Positions 7,946-16,435 of a DNA stretch of 64,000 bases are shown here, piece by piece. The DNA is taken from NCBI RefSeq assembly GCF_030813235.1, contig NZ_JAUSUB010000006.1:62001-126000 (forward strand), read 5' to 3'. The notes under the pieces were generated by a model, which was not told the origin of the DNA, did no database searches, and saw only the letters and a program-made list of their open reading frames with translations. Made by a program: the position numbers and the translations under genes. The first letter of the stretch is position 1; every line of letters begins with the position of its first letter. Source of the stretch: Cytobacillus purgationiresistens. GTDB lineage: Bacteria > Bacillota > Bacilli > Bacillales > Cytobacillaceae.

Positions 7946-8351
7946 ACGGTATCCCCTCCCGTAGTACCTCTACATCTCCATAATTTGTGATGGCGGTAAA
8001 CGTTACCATTACTTCATCTTTATTGAATTCGAGATTCATATTTTCTATGGCCGTAATTCGTTCATCTTGGAAAAGAGATTCTTCAATACGTCTTGGCAGT
8101 TCCGCGCGGGCAAACAGCTCTTCATAACCCATCATATTCTCAAAACCATAATCATCAGAGTAGATAAGGTGAGCAAAACGGACCGTCTGAAGGATCTTGA
8201 AAATAGCCTGCTCGATTGCTCTGCGTCCCCCCACCATCCCAGCGCATCTTCCTCTGATAAAATCAAGCTTATAGGTCAATGTTGGTAGGTCAGCTTCGTC
8301 TACAACCTCTAAATTCTCTGTGACGATTATGCCTCCTTCAGGTAACACCAT
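7938..8351 (-). CDS. xkdS: Baseplate protein XkdS (DUF2634; gp25/LysM-like wedge)
   Basis: The 137-residue protein has the DUF2634 pattern: T-Y-K-L-D-F-I-R-G-R, then A-I-E-Q-A-I-F-K-I-L-Q-T-V-R, Y-G-F-E, and a C-terminal strand pair with F-T-A-I-T-N-Y-G-D. XkdS counterparts lie before xkdT in PBSX and skin and are thought to correspond to the T4 gp25 baseplate wedge. It is packed against its neighbours with overlaps on both sides. Confidence 0.88.
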   Translation of the reverse strand: MVLPEGGIIVTENLEVVDEADLPTLTYKLDFIRGRCAGMVGGRRAIEQAIFKILQTVRFAHLIYSDDYGFENMMGYEELFARAELPRRIEESLFQDERITAIENMNLEFNKDEVMVTFTAITNYGDVEVLREGIPFV

Positions 8352-8605
8352 TAGCTTTCCACCACCTTATCAAGTACTATAAATTGATTACCGCCTTGAA
8401 CTCGTAAGAGAACCACTTTGTCACCATTCGATAAGTCTTTTACCTTATCAGTAACAACAAGAAACTCTTCAGTAAGTGTCAGTTTTTGATGTATCTCAAT
8501 TTCAAAAGGCGAGGCCTTTATTACTTTTCCGAATAACACGTTAACAGGGTTGGTGGCGTCATTTGCCCCAATGGCTGCTTTTTTTACTATTTCCAACATA
8601 CCCAC
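8351..8605 (-). CDS. xkdR: Baseplate-region protein XkdR (DUF2577)
   Basis: The 84-residue beta-barrel-like protein matches DUF2577: an N-terminal M-L-E-I-V-K-K-A-A helix, then G-K-V-I-K-A-S-P-F-E-I-E-I-H-Q-K-L and G-D-K-V-V-L-L-R-V-Q-G-G-N-Q-F-I-V-L-D. It lies between the XkdQ hub and XkdS in PBSX-like phages and may be an OB-fold part of the puncturing device. Short length is normal for the family. Confidence 0.82.
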   Translation of the reverse strand: MGMLEIVKKAAIGANDATNPVNVLFGKVIKASPFEIEIHQKLTLTEEFLVVTDKVKDLSNGDKVVLLRVQGGNQFIVLDKVVES

Positions 8606-8606
8606 C

Positions 8607-9566
8607 TTATATCACCTTCAATTTCAAACTCATAGTGTGCACACCTTCTGACCATTTGTGGCTGCACTCTTCGATGAGGAAATACTGTTTAATATCAATC
8701 TTTTGTAAATAAACATAAACAAAGCGGCCAGCTCTTGCTCTCCAGTTACCTAAACATTCTAAATCAAGTGTTTTCGTCTCTCGGTTTAAAAGCTTAATCA
8801 TCTTATCTGCTAAATCTCTTATTTGGGCATCTGTCATATTCTCGTCTACTTTTCTAAACTTTTGTAATCTACCCCATTTGGCCATATTCTTTGAGTCTTG
8901 TACGATATATACCTCTCGTTTACTAGTCTTTTTGTTATCATGGACCAGTTTTACCCTGTTCGCTGTATCTTTATCGATAGATTTAGAGTAATCAAAATCA
9001 AAAAGCAGACTGTCTTCTCCTATATAGAAGTCGTCTGCTGGAATAGCGATATCGTATACATTTCTTAAAACCACGGAACCAAAATCATCATATATTATGA
9101 AGTTTTGGTTCGTGGCAATCAACGTAGAATCTAAATACTTGCACACCACATCAAAAGCGGATTTATCATCCTCAACAATGCCAGGAACCACATACCCTGT
9201 ATTGACGAACGTTCCGACTTTCAATCCTAGATCAGTGGAAATTCTTTTTATCGCTTTTGTCGCTGTTGTGGCCGATATTACATAAGTGTCATTGTTATTG
9301 AGATATCGAAGCTGGTCGTATGCTTTAACTGTTACTTCGCTGTTTTTTGAATATTTACTTTCGAATACGTAGCCATAGAAAATCTTTTGTTTCCCGTCCA
9401 TACACCGTAATACAGCACCGCTATTAATCGGGTATTTGGTTGGCTCTTCTAAGACAAGAGAACCTTCAAATGAACCTGCCTTCCCTATCCTTTCGGTTTT
9501 CCACTCAATCGAAGTAACAGGGATATCTAGGACCGTACCATTCCTATTGTCGATTAACACTTCCAT
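8607..9566 (-). CDS. xkdQ: Baseplate hub protein XkdQ/YqbQ
   Basis: The 319-residue protein resembles the gpD/gp27-like hub of contractile tails: N-terminal strand-rich domain (T-S-I-E-W-K-T-E-R-x-G-K-A-G-S), then Y-G-Y-V-F, V-K-A-Y-D-Q-L-R-Y-L-x-N-N-D-T, and a C-terminal V-H-T-M-S-L-K-L strand. It links the tail tube to the baseplate spike. It follows the LysM protein by 15 bases and precedes xkdR by one base. Confidence 0.85.
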   Translation of the reverse strand: MEVLIDNRNGTVLDIPVTSIEWKTERIGKAGSFEGSLVLEEPTKYPINSGAVLRCMDGKQKIFYGYVFESKYSKNSEVTVKAYDQLRYLNNNDTYVISATTATKAIKRISTDLGLKVGTFVNTGYVVPGIVEDDKSAFDVVCKYLDSTLIATNQNFIIYDDFGSVVLRNVYDIAIPADDFYIGEDSLLFDFDYSKSIDKDTANRVKLVHDNKKTSKREVYIVQDSKNMAKWGRLQKFRKVDENMTDAQIRDLADKMIKLLNRETKTLDLECLGNWRARAGRFVYVYLQKIDIKQYFLIEECSHKWSEGVHTMSLKLKVI

Positions 9567-9581
9567 GAAGACACCTCACTT

Positions 9582-10241
9582 TTACCAACTCGGCGGGATT
9601 TTTAATTTCAACCCTATTGGTAGCTTTCTATATTGACTAGGCTTAATTCCATTTAATTTAGCAAGTGCTGGATAGTTACTACCCTTGCCCGTATACTTTT
9701 GGGCTACTCTCCAAAGGCTATCACCTTTGATGAGGGTATATGTTTTTGGCGTTGACTTATTGTTTTGTCTAGAAGGCGCTGTTTTCTTTACTGCTTTTTG
9801 ATTAGGAACAGCTACCTTTAGCTTCTTAGGACCAAAGTCTACGTATCTTTTTAAGGACAGGGTAAAGGTAACATCCTTACTTCCGTACTCCTCACTGTAT
9901 TCAAATGATTCGATAGTGACTAATTCATTAATAGCGAAAGAACCGTTGACATAGATATACCTCACAGGTAGTTTATCCTTTTGCCAACGATTCAGTTTAT
10001 CTATATAAAATTTTGGTTGTTTATACTCCGTTACAAGAAAATGATATTTTTGACCAGGAAAAAAGGAAGCCAATTCAAACACTGTTAATTCAACGTCCTT
10101 GGGAATGTTTACACTGCCAAGTTTAGCAATCTTAAATTCTTCTCCGTCTCCGTCCCTAGATACATTCACTTTTTCAGGGTTAACTGGAAGACGGAACCCA
10201 TCAGAATCATTTGTTACACTTAAATAGATTCCGTGCATCAC
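9582..10241 (-). CDS. xkdP: LysM tail protein XkdP
   Basis: The 219-residue protein has an N-terminal beta domain (L-P-V-N-P-E-K-V-N-V near residue 17) that is also found in gp53-like baseplate adaptors. After a basic linker (about 140-160) comes a C-terminal LysM (about 165-219; T-Y-T-L-I-K-G-D-S-L-W-R-V-A-Q-K-Y). In PBSX this gene follows the tape measure. The start overlaps the tape-measure stop by four bases (GTGA). Confidence 0.88.
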   Translation of the reverse strand: MMHGIYLSVTNDSDGFRLPVNPEKVNVSRDGDGEEFKIAKLGSVNIPKDVELTVFELASFFPGQKYHFLVTEYKQPKFYIDKLNRWQKDKLPVRYIYVNGSFAINELVTIESFEYSEEYGSKDVTFTLSLKRYVDFGPKKLKVAVPNQKAVKKTAPSRQNNKSTPKTYTLIKGDSLWRVAQKYTGKGSNYPALAKLNGIKPSQYRKLPIGLKLKIPPSW

Positions 10242-12778
10242 TTATACACCCCTTTAGCACTGTTTTCCATTTCATCCTCGAGCATTTTTTCAATCTTGCG
10301 TACGATCTTATTGATATCTGACTCTTCGCGGACTGTAAGATCACCGAATGTGACCTGAGGCGTCAACGTGACGAAGTTCTGAATGGAACGGATATCCGCT
10401 AAATCCCTTAGTATTTTCAAGTCTTCTTCAGCTATATTAATTTCATTATCAATCTTTCCAATTGAATCAAGTTTACCACCTGTCGGGTTATTGCCTTTTC
10501 CTTTCCCTCCTGCAGCACCTGGAGCTGTTTTCCCTCCACCGCCAAGGTTTGGATCAAAACCTGCAGTAGGAACTTCACCTGCATTGAGTAAGTTTTCTTG
10601 ATTTTTTCCGCTGAATACTCCTGTCACTTTGTCAACTGCGTTGGATAATTTATCTGAAGCTTTTAACGACATATTAGATCCTACATTGTAGCCTTTGTCG
10701 AAAGCAGCACCTGTATTGGCATAATCTAATCTTCCGAAAGAAACCTTCTCAGGAGCATTCGGAAGATTTACGCTGCTCATATATTCACCGGCAGTATTCA
10801 TCCTTCCGAGGTTTGCAGTTGCTGCCTTCGTTGGTGCTTCCAAGCTGTTTTTAAAGCTATCGATTGCGGAAGATGCTTTATTGCTTATTTTCAAGTCAAC
10901 GCTTCCGATGGCGCTAATATTTACACCTGGTATATTATTGACCATACCTATGAGGCTGTTCAGTTTGCCTGCTGCAGCACTTACTAAACTGGAGATTGCG
11001 CTGAGAGCGCTATTTATGATTCCCTCAACCCCTCTTGCAATTGCGGCTGCAACGGTAAGTGCAAATTTCTGTAAATGGTAAAAGAACATCTGCACGGAAT
11101 AAGTCGCATTATTCCAAGTATCTATGAAGAACTCTGCCACGGATAACGCCTTGTTTCCTATGCCATCAAGAACCATTCGTACGAATAGATTAAAACCAAT
11201 CCAAGCCAATTGGGCCATAAAAACAGCTTGGTTCCAAATATTCACGAACCATTCAGCAACCACGATACCGAAATTACCGATACCCATAAGAACGTTATAA
11301 AAGACAGCACCTAGCCAGTAAATAGAGCCAACAATCCACCCAATCACTACGGCTGTTTGTTCCCCCCAGGCTACCATTGCATAGATAACTAGCGCTATTA
11401 CCGCCACAATCCCCAGTAAAACCCAACCAATGGGGTTAGCAAGATAAGCTGCGTTAACTGCCCATTGAGCCGTAGCCCAGACTAATGTAGCCAATCGGAT
11501 GAGTCCGAGAACTGCGTACTTAATCAATAAAATAGAAATAATTGTTCCTAAAACTGCTGCCAAAGCGGTAAGTATGGGAGCAATCCAAGACCAATTATCA
11601 GCAAAAATTCCTGCTATCCACAAAGCTGATTGACCAACCCAAAACAATAGAGTAGCAAGGAAAGTTAATGAAGCGCCAATTCCTGAGAAAACCCCATCAA
11701 ATCGACCCTCACTAAACGTTTTATTGAACATATTCAATAGAGGGATAAAAGCAGCTACTGCTGGGCCAATGTATACAGGTACTTTCTTGAATCCATCAGT
11801 AACTACACCGACGGCATTTGTTAAAGGCTCCATGAAATCTTTCATCATGGCAGCTCCTGCATTCCTTCTCGCTGAGTTCATGGAGTCGATTGCTCCTCGC
11901 CATGTCCCTTTCACGCCCTCCATTAAACCACCGAATTTATCATTCATACCTTCAACAAGGGTAGAAATGGCTTGTCCTGCGCCGATGGCTCCTGAAGATA
12001 TTTGCTTTCTTATCTCGTCTCCTGTTGTACCAGAAGCCGCTGCCAACATTTCAATAGAATTCACACCGTATGAACTGAGTCGATTTACCTCCATCATCGT
12101 TAGCTTTCCTTGAGACTGTATCTGGCCAAAAATATCTGCCATGTTCTGCATTTCTGCATTACCGCCACCAATACCTGCAACCGCATCGCCGATTGCTTGC
12201 ATGATCGGGAAGGTGTTTTGCGCTTCAATACCAAAAGCGATCAAGTTCCTACTGGATTCAAGCAGATCGGGGTAAGCAAAGGGAGTCTTTAAAGCAAAAG
12301 CATACATATCATCCATGTATTGTTTCGCTTTTTCCGCGTCCCCTAAAAAAGTTGTAAATGCTACTTCAGACGATTGCCGGAAAGCGTGGAAGTCAACACC
12401 ACGGGAGAACATATCCGAAAGCATATTTTTGGCTGCATTGAAAACTTGATATGCCCCAATGGCCGCTAACAAGCCACCGGCATAATCCTTGATAACAGAA
12501 AGACCGTCACCAAGAGAATGATTAAACCTTTCCTGTTGGCGTGCTGCTGCCTCTGTCCCCCTCCCCGCTGATGCCATTGAACTCCGTAGGCGCTCCAAGT
12601 CTGCCGAAGCACTTGAAATGTTCCGCCTTGCGTTTGCCAGGCTTCTTTGGTCCAATCGCTGGGTAGAGGAGTCCATCTGCTCCATGACTCGGATAGTGCT
12701 GTCCATTGCCCTCATTATTTTTGTAAGCGGCCCTGTCAACCTGTCCTGTAGCGAAAGGGTTGTTTGTGCTCCTGACAT
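10238..12778 (-). CDS. xkdO: Tape measure protein
   Basis: The 846-residue protein sets tail length and is injected with or ahead of DNA. Residues 1-90 are a coiled coil (M-D-S-S-T-Q-R-L-D-Q-R). Residues about 125-290 show the tape-measure N-terminal domain pattern (F-T-T-F-L-G-D-A-E-K-A, T-P-F-A-Y-P-D-L, G-I-G-G-G-N-A-E-M-Q-N-M-A). The middle (about 330-600) is a series of hydrophobic tryptophan-rich helices. The C-terminal section is glycine-rich (G-G-G-G-K-T-A-P-G) and then helical. It is shorter than PBSX XkdO, so a shorter tail is inferred. Confidence 0.92.
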   Translation of the reverse strand: MSGAQTTLSLQDRLTGPLTKIMRAMDSTIRVMEQMDSSTQRLDQRSLANARRNISSASADLERLRSSMASAGRGTEAAARQQERFNHSLGDGLSVIKDYAGGLLAAIGAYQVFNAAKNMLSDMFSRGVDFHAFRQSSEVAFTTFLGDAEKAKQYMDDMYAFALKTPFAYPDLLESSRNLIAFGIEAQNTFPIMQAIGDAVAGIGGGNAEMQNMADIFGQIQSQGKLTMMEVNRLSSYGVNSIEMLAAASGTTGDEIRKQISSGAIGAGQAISTLVEGMNDKFGGLMEGVKGTWRGAIDSMNSARRNAGAAMMKDFMEPLTNAVGVVTDGFKKVPVYIGPAVAAFIPLLNMFNKTFSEGRFDGVFSGIGASLTFLATLLFWVGQSALWIAGIFADNWSWIAPILTALAAVLGTIISILLIKYAVLGLIRLATLVWATAQWAVNAAYLANPIGWVLLGIVAVIALVIYAMVAWGEQTAVVIGWIVGSIYWLGAVFYNVLMGIGNFGIVVAEWFVNIWNQAVFMAQLAWIGFNLFVRMVLDGIGNKALSVAEFFIDTWNNATYSVQMFFYHLQKFALTVAAAIARGVEGIINSALSAISSLVSAAAGKLNSLIGMVNNIPGVNISAIGSVDLKISNKASSAIDSFKNSLEAPTKAATANLGRMNTAGEYMSSVNLPNAPEKVSFGRLDYANTGAAFDKGYNVGSNMSLKASDKLSNAVDKVTGVFSGKNQENLLNAGEVPTAGFDPNLGGGGKTAPGAAGGKGKGNNPTGGKLDSIGKIDNEINIAEEDLKILRDLADIRSIQNFVTLTPQVTFGDLTVREESDINKIVRKIEKMLEDEMENSAKGVYK

Positions 12779-12808
12779 ATGTTCTTACCTGCCTTTCTTA
12801 CACAAATA

Positions 12809-12840
12809 AAAAGAACACCAATCCTGCCTGGTGTTCTTGC
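12809..12840 (-). terminator. Terminator of the moron gene
   Basis: Read on the minus strand, AAGAACACC and GGTGTTCTT (12832-12840 and 12811-12819 on the plus strand) form a perfect nine-pair stem, followed by TTTATTT. It lies just after the 175-aa moron gene and ahead of the tape-measure gene, so it could insulate the moron transcript. Confidence 0.85.
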
Positions 12841-12844
12841 AATA

Positions 12845-13372
12845 TCATAATATCGTTTCGGTATTCTCTTCTTTTTCTTCTTGCTTAATTTTAGCTTGAA
12901 GCTCTTCAACTTCTGGTACTGGTTTAACTCGTGCTAGCTTTTTAATCATGTGTTTATTAAATAACTTTGTTGTAACTGGATCGGAAACAGAGTCTGTCAA
13001 AAAAGTGATGTTGCAAATTTCTCCATCCGAAGAAAGATAGGAAACAATAAAATATTGCCTTTTCTTCACACTTTTCTTTGTTCCAACACCTGACAACCCA
13101 CCTAGAATAATTCCTGCTGGCCCAAAAATCAAACCTCCTACAACACCGCGACCAATAGCACTTTTATTTTGCTCAATAAGTTCATGCTCGTTTGTTGATA
13201 TGTTGGCAATAATGTTTTTCAGATGTATTTTATAAGACGCTGTTGTCACTGGTCTAAAGACCTTAAATTCTCTTTCCTCTACCTTAAAGAATTCACCGTC
13301 GATACTAGCCCTCAACTGAGCATACGGATTTTTCAAGTCTAAACCGTCCACAATTTTAAATAAAGCTTTCAT
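12845..13372 (-). CDS. Moron: unknown glycine-zipper protein inside the tail operon
   Basis: The 175-residue protein interrupts the usual tail-chaperone/tape-measure adjacency. The chosen ATG (13372) has GGGGG eight bases upstream; a longer frame to 13408 lacks this. Residues about 85-110 are a hydrophobic glycine-rich stretch (G-V-V-G-G-L-I-F-G-P-A-G-I-I-L-G-G-L-S-G), suggesting a membrane-interacting glycine zipper between two beta-rich parts. The C-terminus is acidic (E-E-K-E-E-N-T-E). It has its own extended -10 promoter and terminator, the classic moron arrangement for a gene expressed in the lysogen. A superinfection-exclusion or conversion role is possible but unproven. Confidence 0.7.
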   Translation of the reverse strand: MKALFKIVDGLDLKNPYAQLRASIDGEFFKVEEREFKVFRPVTTASYKIHLKNIIANISTNEHELIEQNKSAIGRGVVGGLIFGPAGIILGGLSGVGTKKSVKKRQYFIVSYLSSDGEICNITFLTDSVSDPVTTKLFNKHMIKKLARVKPVPEVEELQAKIKQEEKEENTETIL

Positions 13373-13398
13373 CCAGATATCCCCCTTTTTTTTACTCC

Positions 13399-13407
13399 AA
13401 TATACCA
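13399..13407 (-). promoter_or_regulatory. Extended -10 promoter of the moron gene
   Basis: On the minus strand TGGTATATT is an extended -10 (TG, one base, TATATT), about 27 bases before the chosen start codon. There is no good -35, which extended -10 promoters tolerate. It sits directly after the end of the frameshifted tail chaperone (13430). Confidence 0.5.
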
Positions 13408-13429
13408 CAGAAGGGGAAAATATTACTAT

Positions 13430-14022
13430 TTACTTCTTTTTCCGGTTTATACTACTTGCTTCTTTCTTCTCCTCTTCCGTTCGAATTTGGATACTCGCAA
13501 TAACAAAAGCTTTTTCTTTGCGATCCATTTCAAAAAATTCCCGTGGGCGAATACGTAAACGTTGGAGGGCGAAGTGAGCGAAGACTGCTTCCGCATCCAC
13601 TTCATCTTCCCCTCCACTGATTAGTTTTTTGCTTCTTCTATGTCATCTTCAATAGAGGCAGACAATCCGCTTATCTCTGTCACTTTTTCAAGAATCTCTG
13701 CAGCTTCCCCAAACAAGAACAAGGATGAATATAATTCCTCTGCACCCCGGACTCCATAAGACTCTTGTAGCTCTGCGTCGTTCAAATCTGGGTAGACAAT
13801 AGATGCAGCACAAACACCACGGTTATACTTCACTACATCAAATACTCGTTCTTGTTTACCTTTTTTACCCGGCTTATTTTTAAAACATCCATCGTTGATT
13901 GCATCAGCATCTCCAGAAGACAAAGGTTGAAGCAGAATAAGCTCATCGAATCTATCCAATTTCAGTGATACAGTTTCCGCCTTTTTTACATTGCCTTTCA
14001 TAAATGCCTTAAATTTGCTCAT
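13430..14022 (-). CDS. Tail assembly chaperone, -1 frameshift form (gpGT-like)
   Basis: A -1 shift at the A-AAA-AAC heptamer (plus-strand 13624-13630) joins the 133-codon frame to a second frame of about 64 codons ending at TAA (13430-13432). This gives a 197-residue protein. The added part (A-L-Q-R-L-R-I-R-P-R-E-F-F-E-M, then K-A-F-V-I-A-S-I-Q) has the features of the T-domain of gpGT-like chaperones in Gram-positive contractile phages. The second frame has no good start codon of its own, supporting frameshifting rather than an independent gene. The length ratio of the two products matches known gpG/gpGT pairs. Confidence 0.82.
13621..14022 (-). CDS. xkdN: Tail assembly chaperone, unshifted form (XkdN-like)
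   Basis: The 133-residue zero-frame product corresponds to lambda gpG and PBSX XkdN. It has an N-terminal segment with K-A-F-M-K-G-N-V-K, a core with L-Q-P-L-S-S-G-D-A-D-A, and an acidic helical end S-I-E-D-D-I-E-E-A-K-N. It chaperones the tape measure during tail assembly. Its last sense codons form a slippery heptamer, so a fraction of ribosomes should make the longer form. It follows the tail-tube gene by 26 bases. Confidence 0.88.
   Translation of the reverse strand: MSKFKAFMKGNVKKAETVSLKLDRFDELILLQPLSSGDADAINDGCFKNKPGKKGKQERVFDVVKYNRGVCAASIVYPDLNDAELQESYGVRGAEELYSSLFLFGEAAEILEKVTEISGLSASIEDDIEEAKN
13624..13630 (-). promoter_or_regulatory. -1 ribosomal frameshift site A-AAA-AAC
   Basis: On the minus strand the zero frame reads GCA AAA AAC TAA. 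The heptamer A-AAA-AAC is a canonical X-XXY-YYZ slippery site directly before the stop. After slippage translation continues CTA ATC AGT in the -1 frame. Confidence 0.85.
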
Positions 14023-14048
14023 ATTGAATTCCCCCCGCTATTTTTCTA

Positions 14049-14516
14049 TTAGTCATTTAATACTTTAAACTGATCTAGGAAATCGAAATCGTCAAATGTG
14101 AAATCTGTTTCATCCTTTAAAAGGTCTTCGCTGTCCCCGTCAAGTGAAGCAAGTAGCGCACCATCTGGAACAATATTTTTGATGAGTGTCGTCTGCTTAC
14201 CCGCACGAGAAGTAATATCGGAATTCACAACTTGAACATCAAAAATAGGAGATTTACCAGTTTTTAAGTATTGCAAAGCCATTCGACGCATTTCAGGTCG
14301 GTGATAATGAATCTCCATCGAGCCCGCCCCTTCTGCACCGACAATCTTATTCCCTTTCATTCTCTTCCCTACTGATTTGACCTCTGCTTTCGTGTAATCG
14401 ACACGAGCTTCAAACTTGATTAGCTCCGCATATTCATGCACTTTGCCATCAATTGTAATGAATACAGTTCCTTCTTTTGCTGATATCGCATCGCTATTTC
14501 GCATAATACGTCCCAT
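14049..14516 (-). CDS. xkdM: Tail tube protein XkdM
   Basis: The 155-residue protein polymerises inside the sheath to form the rigid tube. Features: E-G-T-V-F-I-T-I-D-G-K, E-L-I-K-F-E-A-R-V-D-Y-T-K-A-E-V-K, K-R-M-K-G-N-K and an E-I-H-Y-H-R-P-E-M-R strand, as in PBSX XkdM and other myophage tubes. It lies right after the sheath gene, the conserved order. The first three residues (M-G-R-I) could be extra, as a second ATG follows at codon 5. Confidence 0.92.
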   Translation of the reverse strand: MGRIMRNSDAISAKEGTVFITIDGKVHEYAELIKFEARVDYTKAEVKSVGKRMKGNKIVGAEGAGSMEIHYHRPEMRRMALQYLKTGKSPIFDVQVVNSDITSRAGKQTTLIKNIVPDGALLASLDGDSEDLLKDETDFTFDDFDFLDQFKVLND

Positions 14517-14530
14517 CTATTCCACCTCCA

Positions 14531-15844
14531 CTATTTACATTCTACCGTCATGTAAAGTTTTTCCATCGCGTCTACAAATTTAAGACCAAGGGTTGCTGTT
14601 ACAGCATCTTTTTCCATCCCCTGATCTATAATGAATTCATCAGGATTATAAGCTTCTATAGCTCCCAGTTGAACAAGCGGATCCAATACGGTAGTCATAA
14701 TTTGACCTTTGAAAAGGTTTCTTCCATCTTCATTATTGTTGACTTGACCAATGAAGTACCTTGAATAAATATGTTGCACATTGTTTCCGACAAAATCCAT
14801 TGTACGGATAATCTTATTCTTTCTAAAATCTTGATTCTTTTTAGCAGTGATGCTACGGAATGTATTGATATCCTGTTCAATAACCACCGAATCCACACCA
14901 TCCATACCTTGTTGGAAAGTGAACGCGATATGACCGTCTTTTAATGCTTTTACGATATCTTCGTGCGATAGGCGCTCACAGTCAATCGCTCCTGGATATT
15001 CGACATAAGTAAGTGAGCTAGTACCAGCAATTGCATAAGCTGCACCATACCAATACACTGCTTCTTTAGCTTCGATAATCTCATTTCTATCTAGGACAAC
15101 ATAATTTTTAACTGAAACAATACCCTCGTGATCTGCTGTGTTGTAGTTATTGGTAACGAGAGTGATATTTTTCCCTTCATCCTCACGCCACTTTTTGACC
15201 TTTGTTGCAAATAAAGCTTTCACAGACTCATCTTCCGTGCCGATAGCCACGACTTTAAAGTTTTGGGAATCTAGCCCGACTGCAAAGGCGGCATATGATT
15301 CATTTGTCGCCTTCTCAGTCTTACCACCTGAAAGGGTCAATGTTTCATCTGCTTCAGGTAATTCTCCGCTAAATGTAACGTAAGCATTAGTTGTTAAATC
15401 AACACTCGAAGAAACCTCCTGTAAATCGACCTGAACCCCATCATAGTGAGTTTTCACTGTCGCTTCCCCTTCTAAGCCAAGAGAAATTGTGACTGTAATT
15501 TTGTTTCCATCGCTACCGCTATGGACAGCAGTAGCGGAAAAAGTGTCGCTTGTTGCTTTTGCTTTTTCACCTTTACCACTTAAGTTATAAACAATAACTT
15601 CTCCTGTTGCTTTAAATGCCTCTCGGATCGGAAGCAATTCATTTAAGCTTCTTCCGAACAATTGATTTAAGTTCGAGCCTGGAGAAACTTTTGTAAAAAC
15701 TCCTGTTGCGCCCCAATCAAGGGCAAGTGGAATGGCAACAGCCCCTCTAGCATCTACCCCTGTAGCTACAAGATCATTTGTTTCAAAATTGATATACGCA
15801 CCTGGACGTACTTTGTTCTGACTTTCCCAATGTCCTCCTGCCAT
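14531..15844 (-). CDS. xkdK: Contractile tail sheath protein XkdK
   Basis: The 437-residue phage tail sheath starts M-A-G-G-H-W-E-S-Q-N-K-V-R-P-G-A-Y-I-N-F, the signature of the PBSX sheath. It ends with the conserved domain that packs on the tube (V-D-A-M-E-K-L-Y-M-T-V-E). An immunoglobulin-like insertion (about 95-175; S-D-G-N-K-I-T-V-T, T-L-S-G-G) is typical of larger sheaths. Presence of a sheath shows the phage has a contractile (myovirus-type) tail. It overlaps the YqzN-like gene by one base. Confidence 0.95.
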   Translation of the reverse strand: MAGGHWESQNKVRPGAYINFETNDLVATGVDARGAVAIPLALDWGATGVFTKVSPGSNLNQLFGRSLNELLPIREAFKATGEVIVYNLSGKGEKAKATSDTFSATAVHSGSDGNKITVTISLGLEGEATVKTHYDGVQVDLQEVSSSVDLTTNAYVTFSGELPEADETLTLSGGKTEKATNESYAAFAVGLDSQNFKVVAIGTEDESVKALFATKVKKWREDEGKNITLVTNNYNTADHEGIVSVKNYVVLDRNEIIEAKEAVYWYGAAYAIAGTSSLTYVEYPGAIDCERLSHEDIVKALKDGHIAFTFQQGMDGVDSVVIEQDINTFRSITAKKNQDFRKNKIIRTMDFVGNNVQHIYSRYFIGQVNNNEDGRNLFKGQIMTTVLDPLVQLGAIEAYNPDEFIIDQGMEKDAVTATLGLKFVDAMEKLYMTVECK

Positions 15845-16026
15845 TATCCTTTAACCTCCTTCTGTTTCCAATCTTTTACGATTTTTGTAACGTCGACTTT
15901 TGAATAAGATTTACCATCTTCCAACAGTACTTGTAATAGCAACCGTTCATTCGTGTTTTTCTCAGCCTTTAAAAACGCTTCTTTACCATATTTCTGCTGG
16001 CTCTTTGCTTCTTTTTCTTTACTCAC
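15844..16026 (-). CDS. YqzN/YkzM-like small protein
   Basis: The 60-residue basic protein with Y-G-K-E-A-F-L-K and L-L-L-Q-V-L-L-E-D-G-K-S-Y-S-K matches the YqzN/YkzM small proteins encoded just before the sheath in skin and PBSX. Overlaps with the gene on either side mark coupled translation. The role is unknown; a short assembly factor is plausible. Confidence 0.75.
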   Translation of the reverse strand: MSKEKEAKSQQKYGKEAFLKAEKNTNERLLLQVLLEDGKSYSKVDVTKIVKDWKQKEVKG

Positions 16027-16435
16027 TGGTTACACCTCCATATTGCAGCGCCTGCATTTTTGTTCCGTCAAGTATCTCTTTTACTTGTTTTTTAACAGTG
16101 AAGGAGATGATTAAAATGCCATCAGACTTAGTAGCTTTTAATCTATTAACGTGGAAGACATTCCCTATATATCGAAAGTTTTCTTTAAATGTTTGACTTA
16201 CTCTATCATTTTCAGAATAAGCGTTATAGCCATCATGTGGAAAATACGTTACATTGACCAAAAATTCCCATTCTGACATATAACCAAGCTTTCGTTCTTG
16301 CTGATCTTCAATAAGGAGTACTAAAAAAGAAGGTGTCTCTAAACCTTGTCTAACAGGTTCGTCATACACCTTCATTTCATTACCATACACTTCTTTTATT
16401 TGTCGAATGATGAGTGATTTTAGCTCAGTTTCCAA
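16019..16435 (-). CDS. XkdJ/YqbJ-like tail-completion protein (DUF6838-like)
   Basis: The 138-residue protein lies just before the YqzN-like and sheath genes, as YqbJ/XkdJ do. Recognisable elements are E-V-Y-G, V-Y-D-E-P-V-R-Q-G, P-S-F-L-V-L-L and W-E-F-L-V-N-V-T-Y-F-P, the layout of tail-terminator-like proteins. It overlaps both neighbours. A role in capping or joining the tail is inferred from position. Confidence 0.72.
   Translation of the reverse strand: METELKSLIIRQIKEVYGNEMKVYDEPVRQGLETPSFLVLLIEDQQERKLGYMSEWEFLVNVTYFPHDGYNAYSENDRVSQTFKENFRYIGNVFHVNRLKATKSDGILIISFTVKKQVKEILDGTKMQALQYGGVTSE

Noticed and set aside
10383..12292. Several plus-strand frames within the tape measure gene
   Set aside because: Antisense shadows of a long, clearly coding gene without start signals.
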